Shown: positions 41,333 to 50,690, counted from the stretch's first letter. The stretch is DNA of 64,000 bases from Marinococcus halotolerans DSM 16375 (GCF_000420725.1 NZ_ATVM01000008.1:1-64000); one strand, 5' to 3'. Notes: generated from the sequence alone by a model not told the origin. Made by a program: numbers and translations.

Positions 41333-41695
41333 TTACGCTTCCTCGGAAGACCCTTCGAGCATTTTTTCAAACTGATCATTGATATCATCTTCACTGTATC
41401 CTGCTTCCTTCAGGCGTTTGGTGAAATGCTGGGAATACACTCTGGAACGTTCCTGCATCTTTCCGAACTTCTTGGACTCCTGCTTTTTTTTCGTCCGCTT
41501 CTCCCGGTCTTCTGCGTTGGACATGATGCTTTCGGTAATAAACAAGGCTTTCCACACCTGCTCCTCTTCGTAGCCGGAGGCGTTTGCATCAAGTTCATCG
41601 ATGACGTTTTGGTAGTAATCGCGGAACTCGTCGTACGAAATTTCTTCGTCCATGTTTAAGTATTCCTTTATTTTTTCATAGTGCGTCTGAATCAT
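41333..41695 (-). CDS. Hypothetical helical charged protein
   Basis: This 120-aa protein is rich in Glu and Lys. It is helical in three parts: an acidic N-terminal helix pair (IKEYLNMDEEISYDEFRDYY), a strongly basic centre (REKRTKKKQESKKFGKM) and an acidic C-terminus. GGCGGAG precedes the ATG. It is a conserved-type small Bacillus protein by appearance, but I do not recognise the family. It is probably monocistronic; it lies upstream of tRNA-Arg on the same strand and the two are separated by 73 bp. Confidence 0.6.
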   Translation of the reverse strand: MIQTHYEKIKEYLNMDEEISYDEFRDYYQNVIDELDANASGYEEEQVWKALFITESIMSNAEDREKRTKKKQESKKFGKMQERSRVYSQHFTKRLKEAGYSEDDINDQFEKMLEGSSEEA

Positions 41696-41864
41696 TTGTC
41701 TCCGCCCTTTTCATTTATGTATTCCGAAACAGTATACCATGAATATAAAGCTGAGCGTCAAGGCACTCCCCTGTCTTTTCTTAATTTTGTAATTGACGTT
41801 TAAATCAAAAGCGGTGGGGGGAACAAACCTTAATAGATCTTACACGAAGAAAGAGGGATAGCAT

Positions 41865-42101
41865 ATGGCAGAAGTAACATTTAAAGCTAATGTAGGAGAA
41901 CCACAGACGACGATCGCTTCCAACGGTAAAACACTTTGGTACAGCGTGACAAAGGAAGAGGGTCCTTCAACAAAAAGTAACGACTTCCGGGTTGGGTTTG
42001 AAACTTCCCAGGAATTTGAGCCGAAAACGAGCGAAATTGTATTTCCGGATGTTGACACCACTGTAGAGCAGGACGGCAATATTTATCATTTGGAAAAATA
42101 A
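41865..42101 (+). CDS. Small hypothetical protein
   Basis: This 78-aa protein begins MAEVTFKANVGEPQTTIASN and is predicted all-beta from its alternating pattern (TLWYSVTKEEG, EIVFPDVDTTVEQDGNIYHL). There is no signal peptide. AAGAGGGAT lies 6 nt before the ATG and a terminator follows 7 bp after the stop. It could be a small beta-barrel or envelope-stress protein. Function unknown. Confidence 0.6.
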   Translation: MAEVTFKANVGEPQTTIASNGKTLWYSVTKEEGPSTKSNDFRVGFETSQEFEPKTSEIVFPDVDTTVEQDGNIYHLEK

Positions 42102-42108
42102 ATCCAAT

Positions 42109-42139
42109 GGGTTCCTCCTTCAGGGAGGAACTCTTTTTT
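42109..42139 (+). terminator. Rho-independent terminator
   Basis: GTTCCTCC pairs with GGGAGGAAC and is followed by CTTTTTTT. Confidence 0.85.
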
Positions 42140-42143
42140 TAAC

Positions 42144-42172
42144 AAAAAAAGCGCCCCGGAGGGCACTTTTTA
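42144..42172 (-). terminator. Rho-independent terminator of brxB
   Basis: On minus AAAAGTGCCC pairs with GGGCGCTTTT around TCCG, followed by TTT. It overlaps the stop codon. Confidence 0.75.
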
Positions 42173-42598
42173 TTTTGTGCAGTATTGATCGAAAGCTTCT
42201 TCGAGTTTTTGAACAACCTGAATCGGCTCATGGCCTTCAATTTCATGACGTTCAACCATGCGTACCAGTTCTCCGTCCTTTAAAAGACCAAACGATGGAG
42301 ACGATGGTGGAAATCCTGTGAAGTAAGAACGGGCCTGCTCAGTCGCTTCTTTATCCTGACCTGCGAATACGGTCACAAGACGGTCCGGCTTTGTATCATA
42401 ATTCGTCATGTACGCTGCCGCCGGACGGGCAATGCCTCCAGCACAGCCACATACAGAGTTTACCATAACAAGCGTTGTGCCTTCCTTGTTCAATACTTCA
42501 TCGACTTCTTCCGGGGTACGAAGAGACTGGTAGCCGGCTTCTTCGATTTCATCTCGGGAAGCTTGTACTATATCATTGACGTAAAAATCAAAATTCAT
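42170..42598 (-). CDS. brxB: Bacilliredoxin BrxB (YqiW/YphP family)
   Basis: This 142-aa protein has the bacilliredoxin active site [15 protein letters not shown] (CGC, about residues 51-53) in a thioredoxin-like fold, with [16 protein letters not shown], where the family has its cis-Pro region, and the C-terminal [16 protein letters not shown]. BrxA/B remove bacillithiol from proteins after oxidative stress. The yqi/yqj context favours BrxB. It implies that the organism makes bacillithiol, fitting a Bacillaceae host. Confidence 0.92.
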   Translation of the reverse strand: MNFDFYVNDIVQASRDEIEEAGYQSLRTPEEVDEVLNKEGTTLVMVNSVCGCAGGIARPAAAYMTNYDTKPDRLVTVFAGQDKEATEQARSYFTGFPPSSPSFGLLKDGELVRMVERHEIEGHEPIQVVQKLEEAFDQYCTK

Positions 42599-42678
42599 TA
42601 AAATCCTTCCTTTCCTTCACCGAATACCTATATTGTAGCGGATAAGAACAGGGAATCACAAGTAAGAAGCTTGAAAAG

Positions 42679-43668
42679 TTATTCGTTCAAGGCTTTTTCA
42701 AGGTTATCGACATTCTGATTCATCAATGATACGTAGTCCTCGCCATTGGCAATCTCTTCTTCGCTGGCTGATTCGAGGTTATTTAGCGTATATACCTCTG
42801 CGCCGATTTCTTCCTGGAGAACATTTGTCGTGTCAGACGGGATGTTTTCCTCCACCATAATGGCGTTCAGGTCATTTTGTTCTGCTGTATCGATAATATC
42901 ATTGATTTCCTGCGTGGAAGGTTCGTTTTGGGCATTCACGCCGTTAACGGCAATTTCCTCCAGCCCATATCGTTCTTCCCAGTATCCATAGGCTGCATGA
43001 GAAACGATAAATTGATTTTTACTGCTTTCATCTGCAAGGGTCTCGAACCGCTCATCCAGTTCATCGAGCTCCCCTGCCAGTTCTTCATAATTATTTTCGT
43101 AATCCTGCTCATTATCCGGATCCGCCTCAATCAGCTCGTCTCTAATCACTCCGGCTGCTTCCTTCGCCTGAACCGGGTCGATCCACACGTGAGGATCCGT
43201 TCCGCCGTGGTCGTGCTCTTCCTCGCTGTGGCCTTCTTCATCATGCTCAGCATGTTCTTCCTCAGATTCTCCTTCTTCATGCTCATGGGCTTCTTCTTGC
43301 CCTCCCGCAGCTTCTGCCACCCTGGCAATCTGCACGTCCTGATTGCCAATCGTGCTTTCCACTTCGTCAGCAAACCCTTCCATTCCGTTTCCGGTCATCA
43401 CAAACATATCGCCCTCCGCAATGTTTGTTAGTGTCTGCGGCGTTGGGTCATATGTATGCGCATCCGACCCGGCCGGTACGACGTTTTCTACATTTACATG
43501 ATCGCCGCCGATCTGTTTAGTAAAGTCCTCCCAGGCAAAAAGCGTGGTATACACTTCAAGCTTTTCCTCACTTTCGCTTCCCTGTTCTTCCTGGTTATCA
43601 TCCGAACCGCAGGCGCTTAAAGAAACGAATGCTGCTCCGGCTGCCCCTAACATAAATAGTTTTTTCAT
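42679..43668 (-). CDS. znuA: Zinc ABC transporter substrate-binding lipoprotein (ZnuA/AdcA)
   Basis: This 329-aa lipoprotein has the signal LGAAGAAFVSLSACGSD with lipobox LSAC. The metal-binding fold has His ligands in AGSDAHTYDPTPQ, DPHVWIDPV and VSHAAYGYW, and the acidic EENIPSD site near the end. Between the first two His lies a long His/Glu loop (about residues 125-158), typical of zinc rather than manganese binders. It hands Zn2+ to a membrane permease that is not in this window. A clear Zur box lies in its promoter. ATG at 43668 has better spacing from AAAGAGGTG than the Met one codon earlier. Confidence 0.92.
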   Translation of the reverse strand: MKKLFMLGAAGAAFVSLSACGSDDNQEEQGSESEEKLEVYTTLFAWEDFTKQIGGDHVNVENVVPAGSDAHTYDPTPQTLTNIAEGDMFVMTGNGMEGFADEVESTIGNQDVQIARVAEAAGGQEEAHEHEEGESEEEHAEHDEEGHSEEEHDHGGTDPHVWIDPVQAKEAAGVIRDELIEADPDNEQDYENNYEELAGELDELDERFETLADESSKNQFIVSHAAYGYWEERYGLEEIAVNGVNAQNEPSTQEINDIIDTAEQNDLNAIMVEENIPSDTTNVLQEEIGAEVYTLNNLESASEEEIANGEDYVSLMNQNVDNLEKALNE

Positions 43669-43682
43669 CATTGCACCTCTTT

Positions 43683-43699
43683 ATCGTAATGATTACGTT
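43683..43699. promoter_or_regulatory. Zur box
   Basis: ATCGTAATGATTACGTT contains the palindrome CGTAAT-G-ATTACG, which matches the Bacillus Zur consensus TCGTAATNATTACGA at nearly every position. It lies 14 bp before the zinc-binding protein's start. Zinc-loaded Zur would repress the gene. Confidence 0.85.
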
Positions 43700-43766
43700 T
43701 TGTATGTACATTGATTTTAGCGCAAGGGGATCCATTTGTAAATAAGAATGATTCTTTTTTATACCT

Positions 43767-43799
43767 AAAAAAAGAGAGCTTCCTGGGGAAGCTTCTCTT
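43767..43799 (-). terminator. Rho-independent terminator of the bkd operon
   Basis: On minus AGAGAAGCTTCC pairs with GGAAGCTCTCT around a short loop, followed by TTTTTT. It overlaps the stop of bkdB. Confidence 0.85.
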
Positions 43800-45045
43800 A
43801 AATGTTTTCCGTTCCTTTATAATTTTCAAGCCGCTGCTTTAGGTCAGCTAAAAACCGTCCGCACAGCAGGCCGTCTAAAATACGGTGATCGAGAGACAGA
43901 CACAGGTTAACCATATAGCGTATTGCTATCATATCCCCCTGCATGACTACCGGTCGTTTCACGATCGATTCCACAGAAAGAATGGCCGCCTGCGGATGAT
44001 TAATAATCGGCATGGACTGCACCGAGCCGAATGAACCGGTGTTATTCACCGTGAACGTTCCGCTTCTCATTTCTTCTGCCTTAATGGTGCCCTGGCGGAC
44101 TTTAGTCGCAAGAGACTGCATATCCCGGGCGAGACCGCGAATGTTTTTTTCGTCTGCCCGCTTGATGACCGGCACGTATAAAGCTTCCTCACTGGCTACA
44201 GCCATCGACAGGTTCACTTCCTTGCGCTGAATAATCCGGTCGCCGTCCCAGGTGGAATTAAGACTCGGAAACAGCTGCAGGGATTCGGAAACAGCTTTCA
44301 TGAAAAATGGCAGGTACGTAAGCGAAAAGCCTTCTTTTTGTTTAAACTCGTCTTTTACGCTGTTCCTGTACGCCACCAGATCCGTCACGTCCACTTCAAT
44401 CATCGTCCAGGCATGAGGGATTTCCTGCTTACTTTTCACCATATTGTCTGCAATTGCTTTTCTTGCCCCGGTTACCGGAATAATGGTGTCGCCTTCACGC
44501 TCCTCCTGATTTTCAGAAGGCTTTGTTGAATAGATTGGAAACGGCGAAGGTGCAGCTTCCTCCTGCTTGGTTTTTTCTGCGCCTTCCCGGATCGCTTTTT
44601 CAACATCTTTTTTCGTGATACGCCCCTGTCTGCCGGATCCTTCGATATCGTCAAGATTCAGGCCGTTTTCCTGGGCGAGCCGCCATACAACCGGCGAATA
44701 CCTTTTTTTCATCGACTTATCTTCTTCCCCATCTGTTTGTGCCGGGGCCGTTTGCTCCGTTTCTGCCGAAGGCTTTTCAGCCTTTTTTGTCTCGGCCGGC
44801 TCTGCTTCTTCTGTTTCCATATAGCAGATGAGCGTACCCACAGCCACTGTTTCGTTTTCTTCAGCAACGAGCTCGCTGATTTCGCCTGTATACGAGCTGG
44901 GAATTTCTGCACTCACTTTATCTGACAGCACTTCTGCGATCGGGTCATATTTTTTTACTTTATCGCCCGGTTTTACAAGCCACTGGGACAGCGTGCCTTC
45001 GGTGACACTTTCCCCTAGCTGCGGCATTGTTACTTCTTTGCGCAT
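43798..45045 (-). CDS. bkdB: Branched-chain alpha-keto acid dehydrogenase E2
   Basis: This 415-aa acyltransferase has an N-terminal lipoyl domain (EVLSDKVSAEIPS, Lys43 lipoylated), a Glu/Ala/Pro linker, an E1/E3-binding domain (SPVVWRLAQENGLNLDDIEG followed by GRITKKDVEKAI, about residues 115-155) and a catalytic core ending LSLDHRILDGLLCGRFL with the active His. It is the core of the complex that makes isobutyryl-, isovaleryl- and 2-methylbutyryl-CoA. These prime branched-chain fatty acids. It is the last gene of the bcd-lpdV-bkdAA-bkdAB-bkdB series. Confidence 0.95.
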   Translation of the reverse strand: MRKEVTMPQLGESVTEGTLSQWLVKPGDKVKKYDPIAEVLSDKVSAEIPSSYTGEISELVAEENETVAVGTLICYMETEEAEPAETKKAEKPSAETEQTAPAQTDGEEDKSMKKRYSPVVWRLAQENGLNLDDIEGSGRQGRITKKDVEKAIREGAEKTKQEEAAPSPFPIYSTKPSENQEEREGDTIIPVTGARKAIADNMVKSKQEIPHAWTMIEVDVTDLVAYRNSVKDEFKQKEGFSLTYLPFFMKAVSESLQLFPSLNSTWDGDRIIQRKEVNLSMAVASEEALYVPVIKRADEKNIRGLARDMQSLATKVRQGTIKAEEMRSGTFTVNNTGSFGSVQSMPIINHPQAAILSVESIVKRPVVMQGDMIAIRYMVNLCLSLDHRILDGLLCGRFLADLKQRLENYKGTENI

Positions 45046-45058
45046 CCTTGATACCCTC

Positions 45059-46042
45059 CTAAAATTCCGCCAAATCTCGTATCGCTTTCGTGATTTTATC
45101 CGTATTCATTAAAAATTCTTTTTCGAGTGTCGGAGCGTAAGGCATGGCCGGCACATCGGGAGCTGCCAGTCTCCGGACCGGGGCATCGAGGTCAAACAAA
45201 TTGTGTTCGGAAATGATAGCCGACACTTCACTCATGATGCTTCCTTCGAGGTTATCCTCGGTGACAAGCAGCACCTTTCCTGTTTTCGCTGCGGCTTCTT
45301 TGACTGCTTTCTGGTCGACTGGATAGACGGTTCTCAGATCCATCAAATGCACATCAATGCCTTCCGCGGCAAGTGTATCGGCGGCCTGGTTGGCCAGATG
45401 CACACACAGCCCGTATGTAATTACGGTGACATCCGTGCCTTCCCGTTTGACTGCCGCTTTCCCGATCGGCACAGTGTAGTCCTCTTCCGGTACTTCGTCT
45501 TTGAGCATCCGGTACGCACGCTTATGCTCAAAAAATAACACCGGGTCGTTATCCCGGATCGAAGCCTTCAGCAGTCCTTTCGCATCATAGGGCGTGGACG
45601 GAATAACTACTTTCAGTCCCGGCGTGTTTGCAAACAGCGCCTCCACCGACTGCGAATGATACAGAGCACCGTGTACCCCGCCCCCAAACGGCGCCCGGAT
45701 CGTAATTGGGCAGTACCAGTCATTGTTGGAGCGGTAACGGATTTTCGCTGCTTCTGACACGATCTGGTTCACTGCAGGCATAATAAAGTCCGCAAACTGC
45801 ATTTCCGCTACCGGGCGGAGGCCGTACATCGCAGCTCCTATGCCTACCCCGGCGATCGCTGATTCAGACAGCGGTGTGTCAATGACGCGTTCGTCGCCGT
45901 ATGTGCTGTGCAGTTCTTCGGTCGCACGGAACACCCCGCCCTTCAGGCCGACATCCTCGCCCAGAACGAATACATTTTCATCACGCGCCATTTCTTCTTT
46001 CATCGCTGTATTGATTGCCTGAATATAAGACATGACTGCCAT
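45059..46042 (-). CDS. bkdAB: Branched-chain keto acid dehydrogenase E1 beta
   Basis: This 327-aa product starts MAVMSYIQAINTAMKEEMAR. The start at 46042 lies 1 bp after the E1-alpha stop, with GAAGAAGGG upstream, and is preferred over the longer frame. Conserved E1-beta blocks are VFVLGEDVGLKGGVFRATE, DTPLSESAIAGVGIGAAMYG, VVIPSTPYDAKGLL and VLLVTEDNLEGS. It forms the alpha2-beta2 thiamin-diphosphate E1 with the upstream gene. Confidence 0.95.
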   Translation of the reverse strand: MAVMSYIQAINTAMKEEMARDENVFVLGEDVGLKGGVFRATEELHSTYGDERVIDTPLSESAIAGVGIGAAMYGLRPVAEMQFADFIMPAVNQIVSEAAKIRYRSNNDWYCPITIRAPFGGGVHGALYHSQSVEALFANTPGLKVVIPSTPYDAKGLLKASIRDNDPVLFFEHKRAYRMLKDEVPEEDYTVPIGKAAVKREGTDVTVITYGLCVHLANQAADTLAAEGIDVHLMDLRTVYPVDQKAVKEAAAKTGKVLLVTEDNLEGSIMSEVSAIISEHNLFDLDAPVRRLAAPDVPAMPYAPTLEKEFLMNTDKITKAIRDLAEF

Positions 46043-46043
46043 A

Positions 46044-47051
46044 TTAGTTCCCTTCTTCCTCGTAAACATACTGTCCAAGTGTTTCTACAGCCGGGTATTC
46101 CGCTGCTTCAGCGGCATCCGTTGCGGCATCCACTTCCTCGCGGATCCGCTGCTCCATCGCCTGTTCCTTTTCTTCGGTAAGTATCCCTTCACTTCTCAGG
46201 TAATCCGCAAAAGCCACGACGGCGTCCGTCTGCTTTTCTTCATCCATTTCTTCGACGCTCCGGTACAGTTTATCGTTATCATCGCTTGAATGCGGTGTAA
46301 GTCTTGCCACCAGTGCTTCAACAAGACTTGGGCCTTTGCCTTCCCGTGCCCGGTCCACCGCTTCTTTCACAGCCTGATACACCTCAAACGGCCGTGTGCC
46401 CTCCACGGTGACCCCCGGCATACCGTATCCCTTTGCGCGGTCAGCAACATGCTCGCAGGCGAGCTGTTTGCTTAGAGGTACGCTAATAGCGTATTTGTTG
46501 TTTTCACAGAAAAACACGACTGGAAGATCGTGGACGCCGGCAAAGTTCATGCCTTCATGAAAGTCTCCCTGGTTGGAGGAACCCTCACCAAACGTAACCA
46601 TCGTAACAAAATCCTTATTTTTCATTTTAGCTGCAAGTCCAAACCCGGCCGCATGGGGAATCTGCGTGGTAACCGGAGAGGACTGGGTCACGATGCGGTT
46701 TTTTCGCTGGCCGAAATGGCCCGGCATCTGTCTGGATTCAGAGTTTGGATCCCCCTGCTTGGCAAACGCCGCAAGCATTAAATCCTTCGCGGTCATTCCA
46801 AATGCCATTACAAGACCAAAATCACGGTAATACGGCAGCAGGTAGTCCTTATCGCGGTCAAGCGCCATAGCTGCAGCTGCCTGCGCAGCTTCCTGGCCCT
46901 GGCAGGAGACAACAAACGAAATTTTGCCGGCACGGTTCAACAGCCACATCCGTTCATCAAGACGCCTCGCCTGCAGCATAATCTCATACATTGTGAGCGC
47001 TTCTTCGTCGCTCAAGCCTACTTCCCGGTGAGTACTGTATTCTTGAATCAT
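46044..47051 (-). CDS. bkdAA: Branched-chain keto acid dehydrogenase E1 alpha
   Basis: This 335-aa subunit carries the thiamin-diphosphate motif: GEGSSNQGDFHEGMNFA through VVFFCENNKYAIS (G-D/E-G-x(~26)-N-N, about residues 155-185). It also has YLLPYYRDFGLVM and the phosphorylation-loop region LTPHSSDDNDKLYR. It catalyses decarboxylation of branched-chain keto acids. It is 20 bp after lpdV and coupled to E1 beta. Confidence 0.95.
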   Translation of the reverse strand: MIQEYSTHREVGLSDEEALTMYEIMLQARRLDERMWLLNRAGKISFVVSCQGQEAAQAAAAMALDRDKDYLLPYYRDFGLVMAFGMTAKDLMLAAFAKQGDPNSESRQMPGHFGQRKNRIVTQSSPVTTQIPHAAGFGLAAKMKNKDFVTMVTFGEGSSNQGDFHEGMNFAGVHDLPVVFFCENNKYAISVPLSKQLACEHVADRAKGYGMPGVTVEGTRPFEVYQAVKEAVDRAREGKGPSLVEALVARLTPHSSDDNDKLYRSVEEMDEEKQTDAVVAFADYLRSEGILTEEKEQAMEQRIREEVDAATDAAEAAEYPAVETLGQYVYEEEGN

Positions 47052-47071
47052 ATTCGTTCCTCCTCGTTATT

Positions 47072-48487
47072 TCACCCGTGGTGAATAGCTTTTCCGTCTA
47101 CTGCCAGGGCACCTTCAGCATAAATTTCCGCCAGTGTTGGATGCGCGTGCACGGCTCCCTGTATTTCAAGATGCGAGGCATTCATATAGACAGCAAGTGC
47201 TCCTTCGTTAATCAATTCGGTCGCTTTTTTTCCGACAATGTGAACGCCGAGCACGTCTTCAGTGTCTTTATCCACAATCATTTTCATAAACCCTTCCGGA
47301 TCGTTTTCCACCAGGGCCTTGCCTATCGCCTGAAAAGGCACGGTGCTTGTTTTGATATCCAGGCCGGCGTCAGTGGCCTCATGCTCTGTCCAGCCTACCG
47401 AAGCCATTTCCGGATCCGAGTAGACGCAGGAAGGAACGTTTTTATAGTCGAGAGGCTCCGGGTGACTGCCAAGCATATGCTCTACAGCAATGATGCCTTC
47501 ACGTGAAGCCACGTGAGCCAGCTGCATACCGCCGATGACGTCGCCGATAGCGTACAGATGAGATTCCTTCGTCTGGTACATGCCCGATGTCTGGATAAAG
47601 CTGTTCTCTACTTCGACTTCCGTGTTGTGAAGCCCCAGGTCACCTGTATTGCCGGTTCTTCCTACAGCGACGAGCATTTTTTCAGCCGCCAGTGCCTCTT
47701 CGGACGTTGTACGGACCGTTATTTCCCCGTTTTTCGTAAGTGAAGAAGGGTCGAGCTGTGTATTTGTAAAAATACGGACGCCTTTTCGTTTCAGGCGTTT
47801 TTCCGCTTCTTTCGATACGGCGTGGTCCATCATCGGGAGCAGACGGTCGCCGAGCTCCACCATTTGTACCTCGACGCCGAAATCCTGAAGCATTGAAGCC
47901 CATTCCACACCGATGACTCCTCCGCCGACAATTACAATCGACGAAGGTAGCTGTTCTGCTTCAAGCAGTTCTTCGGAGGATAAAATATATTCACCGTCAA
48001 TATCGAATCCCGGCACAGTCGCCGGACGGGAACCGGTGGCGAGCATTATCTGTTTGGGCTGCAGCATAATATTTTCCCCTTCGGTGTCTGTTTCCACAGA
48101 AATGGTGCTTGCCGTTGGTGAAAAAATGGAAGCCCCGAGGATGCGCCCATGCCCGTAATATACATCCACCTGATGCCTTGCGAGCAGCTGCTGAACCCCT
48201 TTATGTAATTGTTGGACCGTCTGGTTCTTTTTTTCCCGGACCTTTCCGAACTGCAGGCTTACATTATCTGCTTCAACACCGTAGGCCGCACTTTCCTTCA
48301 CCATTTTATATACCTCTGCACTTTTTAAATACGATTTGCTTGGAATGCATCCACGGTGCAGGCAGGTGCCGCCGATGTCACGTGCTTCTACGACAGCCGT
48401 CGATAGTCCTCTTTTCGCTGCATGCACAGCGGCCACATATCCGCCGGTACCAGCTCCTAATATGACCAGGTCATATTCTTTAGCCAT
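47072..48487 (-). CDS. lpdV: Dihydrolipoamide dehydrogenase (E3) of the bkd complex
   Basis: This 471-aa flavoprotein has FAD-binding DLVILGAGTGGYVAAVHAA, the redox disulphide GGTCLHRGCIPSK (C-x4-C, about residues 41-46), the NAD fold IVIVGGGVIGVEWASML and the C-terminal HAHPTLAEIYAEGAL with the active His/Glu pair. It reoxidises the lipoyl group of BkdB. Position between bcd and bkdAA marks it as the LpdV paralogue. Confidence 0.95.
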   Translation of the reverse strand: MAKEYDLVILGAGTGGYVAAVHAAKRGLSTAVVEARDIGGTCLHRGCIPSKSYLKSAEVYKMVKESAAYGVEADNVSLQFGKVREKKNQTVQQLHKGVQQLLARHQVDVYYGHGRILGASIFSPTASTISVETDTEGENIMLQPKQIMLATGSRPATVPGFDIDGEYILSSEELLEAEQLPSSIVIVGGGVIGVEWASMLQDFGVEVQMVELGDRLLPMMDHAVSKEAEKRLKRKGVRIFTNTQLDPSSLTKNGEITVRTTSEEALAAEKMLVAVGRTGNTGDLGLHNTEVEVENSFIQTSGMYQTKESHLYAIGDVIGGMQLAHVASREGIIAVEHMLGSHPEPLDYKNVPSCVYSDPEMASVGWTEHEATDAGLDIKTSTVPFQAIGKALVENDPEGFMKMIVDKDTEDVLGVHIVGKKATELINEGALAVYMNASHLEIQGAVHAHPTLAEIYAEGALAVDGKAIHHG

Positions 48488-48657
48488 AAAAATTCCTCCT
48501 GCGGGCTTTCACCCGGGATTTTATTTATTCATCTCTACTTTATTTTAATGGAATTTTCCGTTACATCATAGCACGAAAATAGATCTGGTGAAGAGAAGTT
48601 TTAATATTTGGAGATTATTATAGCATATCCCTTCGCTCGTCGACCTCGGTGCTAAAA

Positions 48658-48683
48658 TAAAAAAGCAGCGCTCAGGCTGCTTT
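48658..48683 (-). terminator. Rho-independent terminator after bcd
   Basis: On minus AAAGCAGC pairs with GCTGCTTT, followed by TTTATTTT. It overlaps the bcd stop codon. Some read-through into lpdV is likely if the genes form one operon. Confidence 0.75.
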
Positions 48684-49782
48684 ACCGGTTCGTTAAAATA
48701 TGCCGTGAGTGGGGCAGAAACTGTTTTCTTGAACGCTTGATGGATTCAATGCGCTCTTCGGCCAGCCGATTTGCAGCCTGGAACGATGGGATACCGTCGC
48801 GTCTCGCAATTTCAAATACACGGACAATATTATCGTAAATACCGTCGACTTTCTTCAGGGCCCGCTCGCGGTCGTACCCGTACAGCTCGTCGGCGATGTT
48901 AATGACGCCGCCTGCATTGATAATGTAATCCGGTGCGTAAACAATGCCCCGCTCCTCTAAACGGATGCCGTCTTCTTCCGTCTGCAGCTGATTGTTCGCT
49001 GCTCCGGCTACGACTTTTGCCGGCAGACGGGCAATGGTTTGTTCGTTCAATCCGCCTCCAAGCGCACAAGGACTGAAAATGTCACACGGTACATCATAAA
49101 TTTCCTCTGGGGCCGCCGTTTTTGCTCCGTAGGCCTGAACGGCACGCTCCACCGAAGCTTCCCGAATATCCGTTACAATTAATGAGGCTCCTTCTTCATG
49201 AAGAAATCTGCACATTTCAAATGAAACATGGCCCACGCCCTGAACCGCAATTGTTCTGCCGGCAAGGTCATCGGTACCGAAGGCTTCCTTTGCCGCTGCT
49301 TTCATGCCCTGATACACGCCCCGGGCGGTGACTGGTGAAGGATTCCCGCTCGATCCGGAAGCAGCAGACAGTGAAATACCAGTTACAAAATTAGTTTCTT
49401 CATGGATAATATCCATATCATGCTCTGTCGTGCCAACATCTTCTGCCGTAATATAGCGCCCGGCAAGACCCTCAATGTAACGACCGAAAGCACGAAACAT
49501 TTCTTCATTCTTATCTGTACGCGCGTCTCCCATAATCACAGCTTTTCCCCCGCCAAGATTCAGGCCGGCTGCTGCATTTTTATAGGTCATCCCTTTGGCG
49601 AGGCGCAGCACATCCTCAAACGCTGCTTCTTCGTTTTCATACGTCCACATTCTTGTACCACCCAGAGCCGGTCCGAGTGTTGTATCGTGTATAGCAATAA
49701 TTGCTTTTAACCCTGAGTTCCGGTCCTGACAGACCACTACCTGCTCATAATCGTGCAGCTCCATACGTTCAAACAATTCCAT
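48682..49782 (-). CDS. bcd: Leucine (branched-chain amino acid) dehydrogenase
   Basis: This 366-aa NAD enzyme has the substrate-binding segment [12 protein letters not shown], then [20 protein letters not shown] with the catalytic Lys, the Asp of [13 protein letters not shown], and the NAD fold [19 protein letters not shown]. It deaminates Leu, Ile and Val to the keto acids used by the bkd complex encoded just downstream. Unlike in B. subtilis, ptb precedes it nowhere in the window and buk does not follow it. A hairpin separates it from lpdV. Confidence 0.95.
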   Translation of the reverse strand: MELFERMELHDYEQVVVCQDRNSGLKAIIAIHDTTLGPALGGTRMWTYENEEAAFEDVLRLAKGMTYKNAAAGLNLGGGKAVIMGDARTDKNEEMFRAFGRYIEGLAGRYITAEDVGTTEHDMDIIHEETNFVTGISLSAASGSSGNPSPVTARGVYQGMKAAAKEAFGTDDLAGRTIAVQGVGHVSFEMCRFLHEEGASLIVTDIREASVERAVQAYGAKTAAPEEIYDVPCDIFSPCALGGGLNEQTIARLPAKVVAGAANNQLQTEEDGIRLEERGIVYAPDYIINAGGVINIADELYGYDRERALKKVDGIYDNIVRVFEIARRDGIPSFQAANRLAEERIESIKRSRKQFLPHSRHILTNR

Positions 49783-49813
49783 TTTTCGTTCTCCTTTTTA
49801 TATAAACTCATAT

Positions 49814-50584
49814 TTATATCTGCTCTGTGCGCAGCCGATCGGCTACTACCGCGATAAATTCACTGTTTGAAGGCTTATAGGGCAAGGACCCGTCCTGGCT
49901 CCAGCCGAACAGATCGGAAATCGCCTGCGTATGCCCGCGGTCCCATGCTACAACTATGGCATGCCTTAACGCCCGTTCGACCCGGCTTGGCGTCGTCTGA
50001 AATTTCCGGGCAATTTCAGGGTACAGCTGCTTGGTGACTGCGTTAATCATCTGCATGTCCTCTACTACGAGTTTCACTGCTTCCTGCATATATACATAGC
50101 CTTTAATATGCGAAGGGATGCCGACATATTGAATAATGTCTTTAATAAGCTCTTCCAACGACTGACGGCCAGCAGCTTTTTTTGGCTCATCTTCAGTCAG
50201 CACCTGGGAATTTAGGCTTTCTCTGTGCACGTCCCGGATATTTGCCATTAGCGCTTCCATATCAAATGGCTTTAAAACGTAGTAGGCAGCTCCAAGCTCC
50301 ACCGCTTTTTTCGTTACATCCTCCTGGCCGAATGCAGTTAACATAATAACTTTCGTGTTAACAGTATGTTTATTTTTCAGTGCCGTTAATACAGAAAGAC
50401 CGTCCCGGTGCGGCATAATAATATCAAGGAGTAAGACTTCCGGCTGTTCCTGTGCCACCACCTCGAGCGCTTCTTCCCCGTTATGGGCCGTACCTGCTAT
50501 TTTCATGTCCTCCTGTTCTTCTATATGTTCGATTAGTACTTCGACGAGTTCCTTGTTATCGTCGGCCACCACAACCCGTATCAT
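49814..50584 (-). CDS. spo0A: Spo0A response regulator
   Basis: This 256-aa regulator has an intact receiver domain (VVVADDNKELVE with the acidic pair, LLLDIIMPHRDGL with the phospho-Asp, VLKPFDM with the Lys) and the Spo0A-specific C-terminal effector domain (VGIPSHIKGYVYMQEAVKLV, the recognition helix TPSRVERALRHAIVVAWDRG, and SNSEFIAVVADRLR). It is slightly shorter than B. subtilis Spo0A because of the linker. It would bind 0A boxes after phosphorelay activation. In sporeformers spoIVB sits between recN and spo0A; here the gap is only 106 bp, so spoIVB is missing from this locus. Confidence 0.96.
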   Translation of the reverse strand: MIRVVVADDNKELVEVLIEHIEEQEDMKIAGTAHNGEEALEVVAQEQPEVLLLDIIMPHRDGLSVLTALKNKHTVNTKVIMLTAFGQEDVTKKAVELGAAYYVLKPFDMEALMANIRDVHRESLNSQVLTEDEPKKAAGRQSLEELIKDIIQYVGIPSHIKGYVYMQEAVKLVVEDMQMINAVTKQLYPEIARKFQTTPSRVERALRHAIVVAWDRGHTQAISDLFGWSQDGSLPYKPSNSEFIAVVADRLRTEQI

Positions 50585-50637
50585 TTCTTTCCACTCCTTT
50601 TCCCTCTCGATATTATTTTACCATAGCGTGTCGCATA

Positions 50638-50668
50638 GAAAAAGACAACTTCGGCAGTTGTCTTTTTC
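50638..50668. terminator. Bidirectional rho-independent terminator
   Basis: GAAAAAGACAACT pairs with AGTTGTCTTTTTC around TCGGC. It occupies the recN-spo0A gap where spoIVB normally lies. Confidence 0.88.
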
Positions 50669-50690
50669 GGGTGGACATATTCTATTGGGG

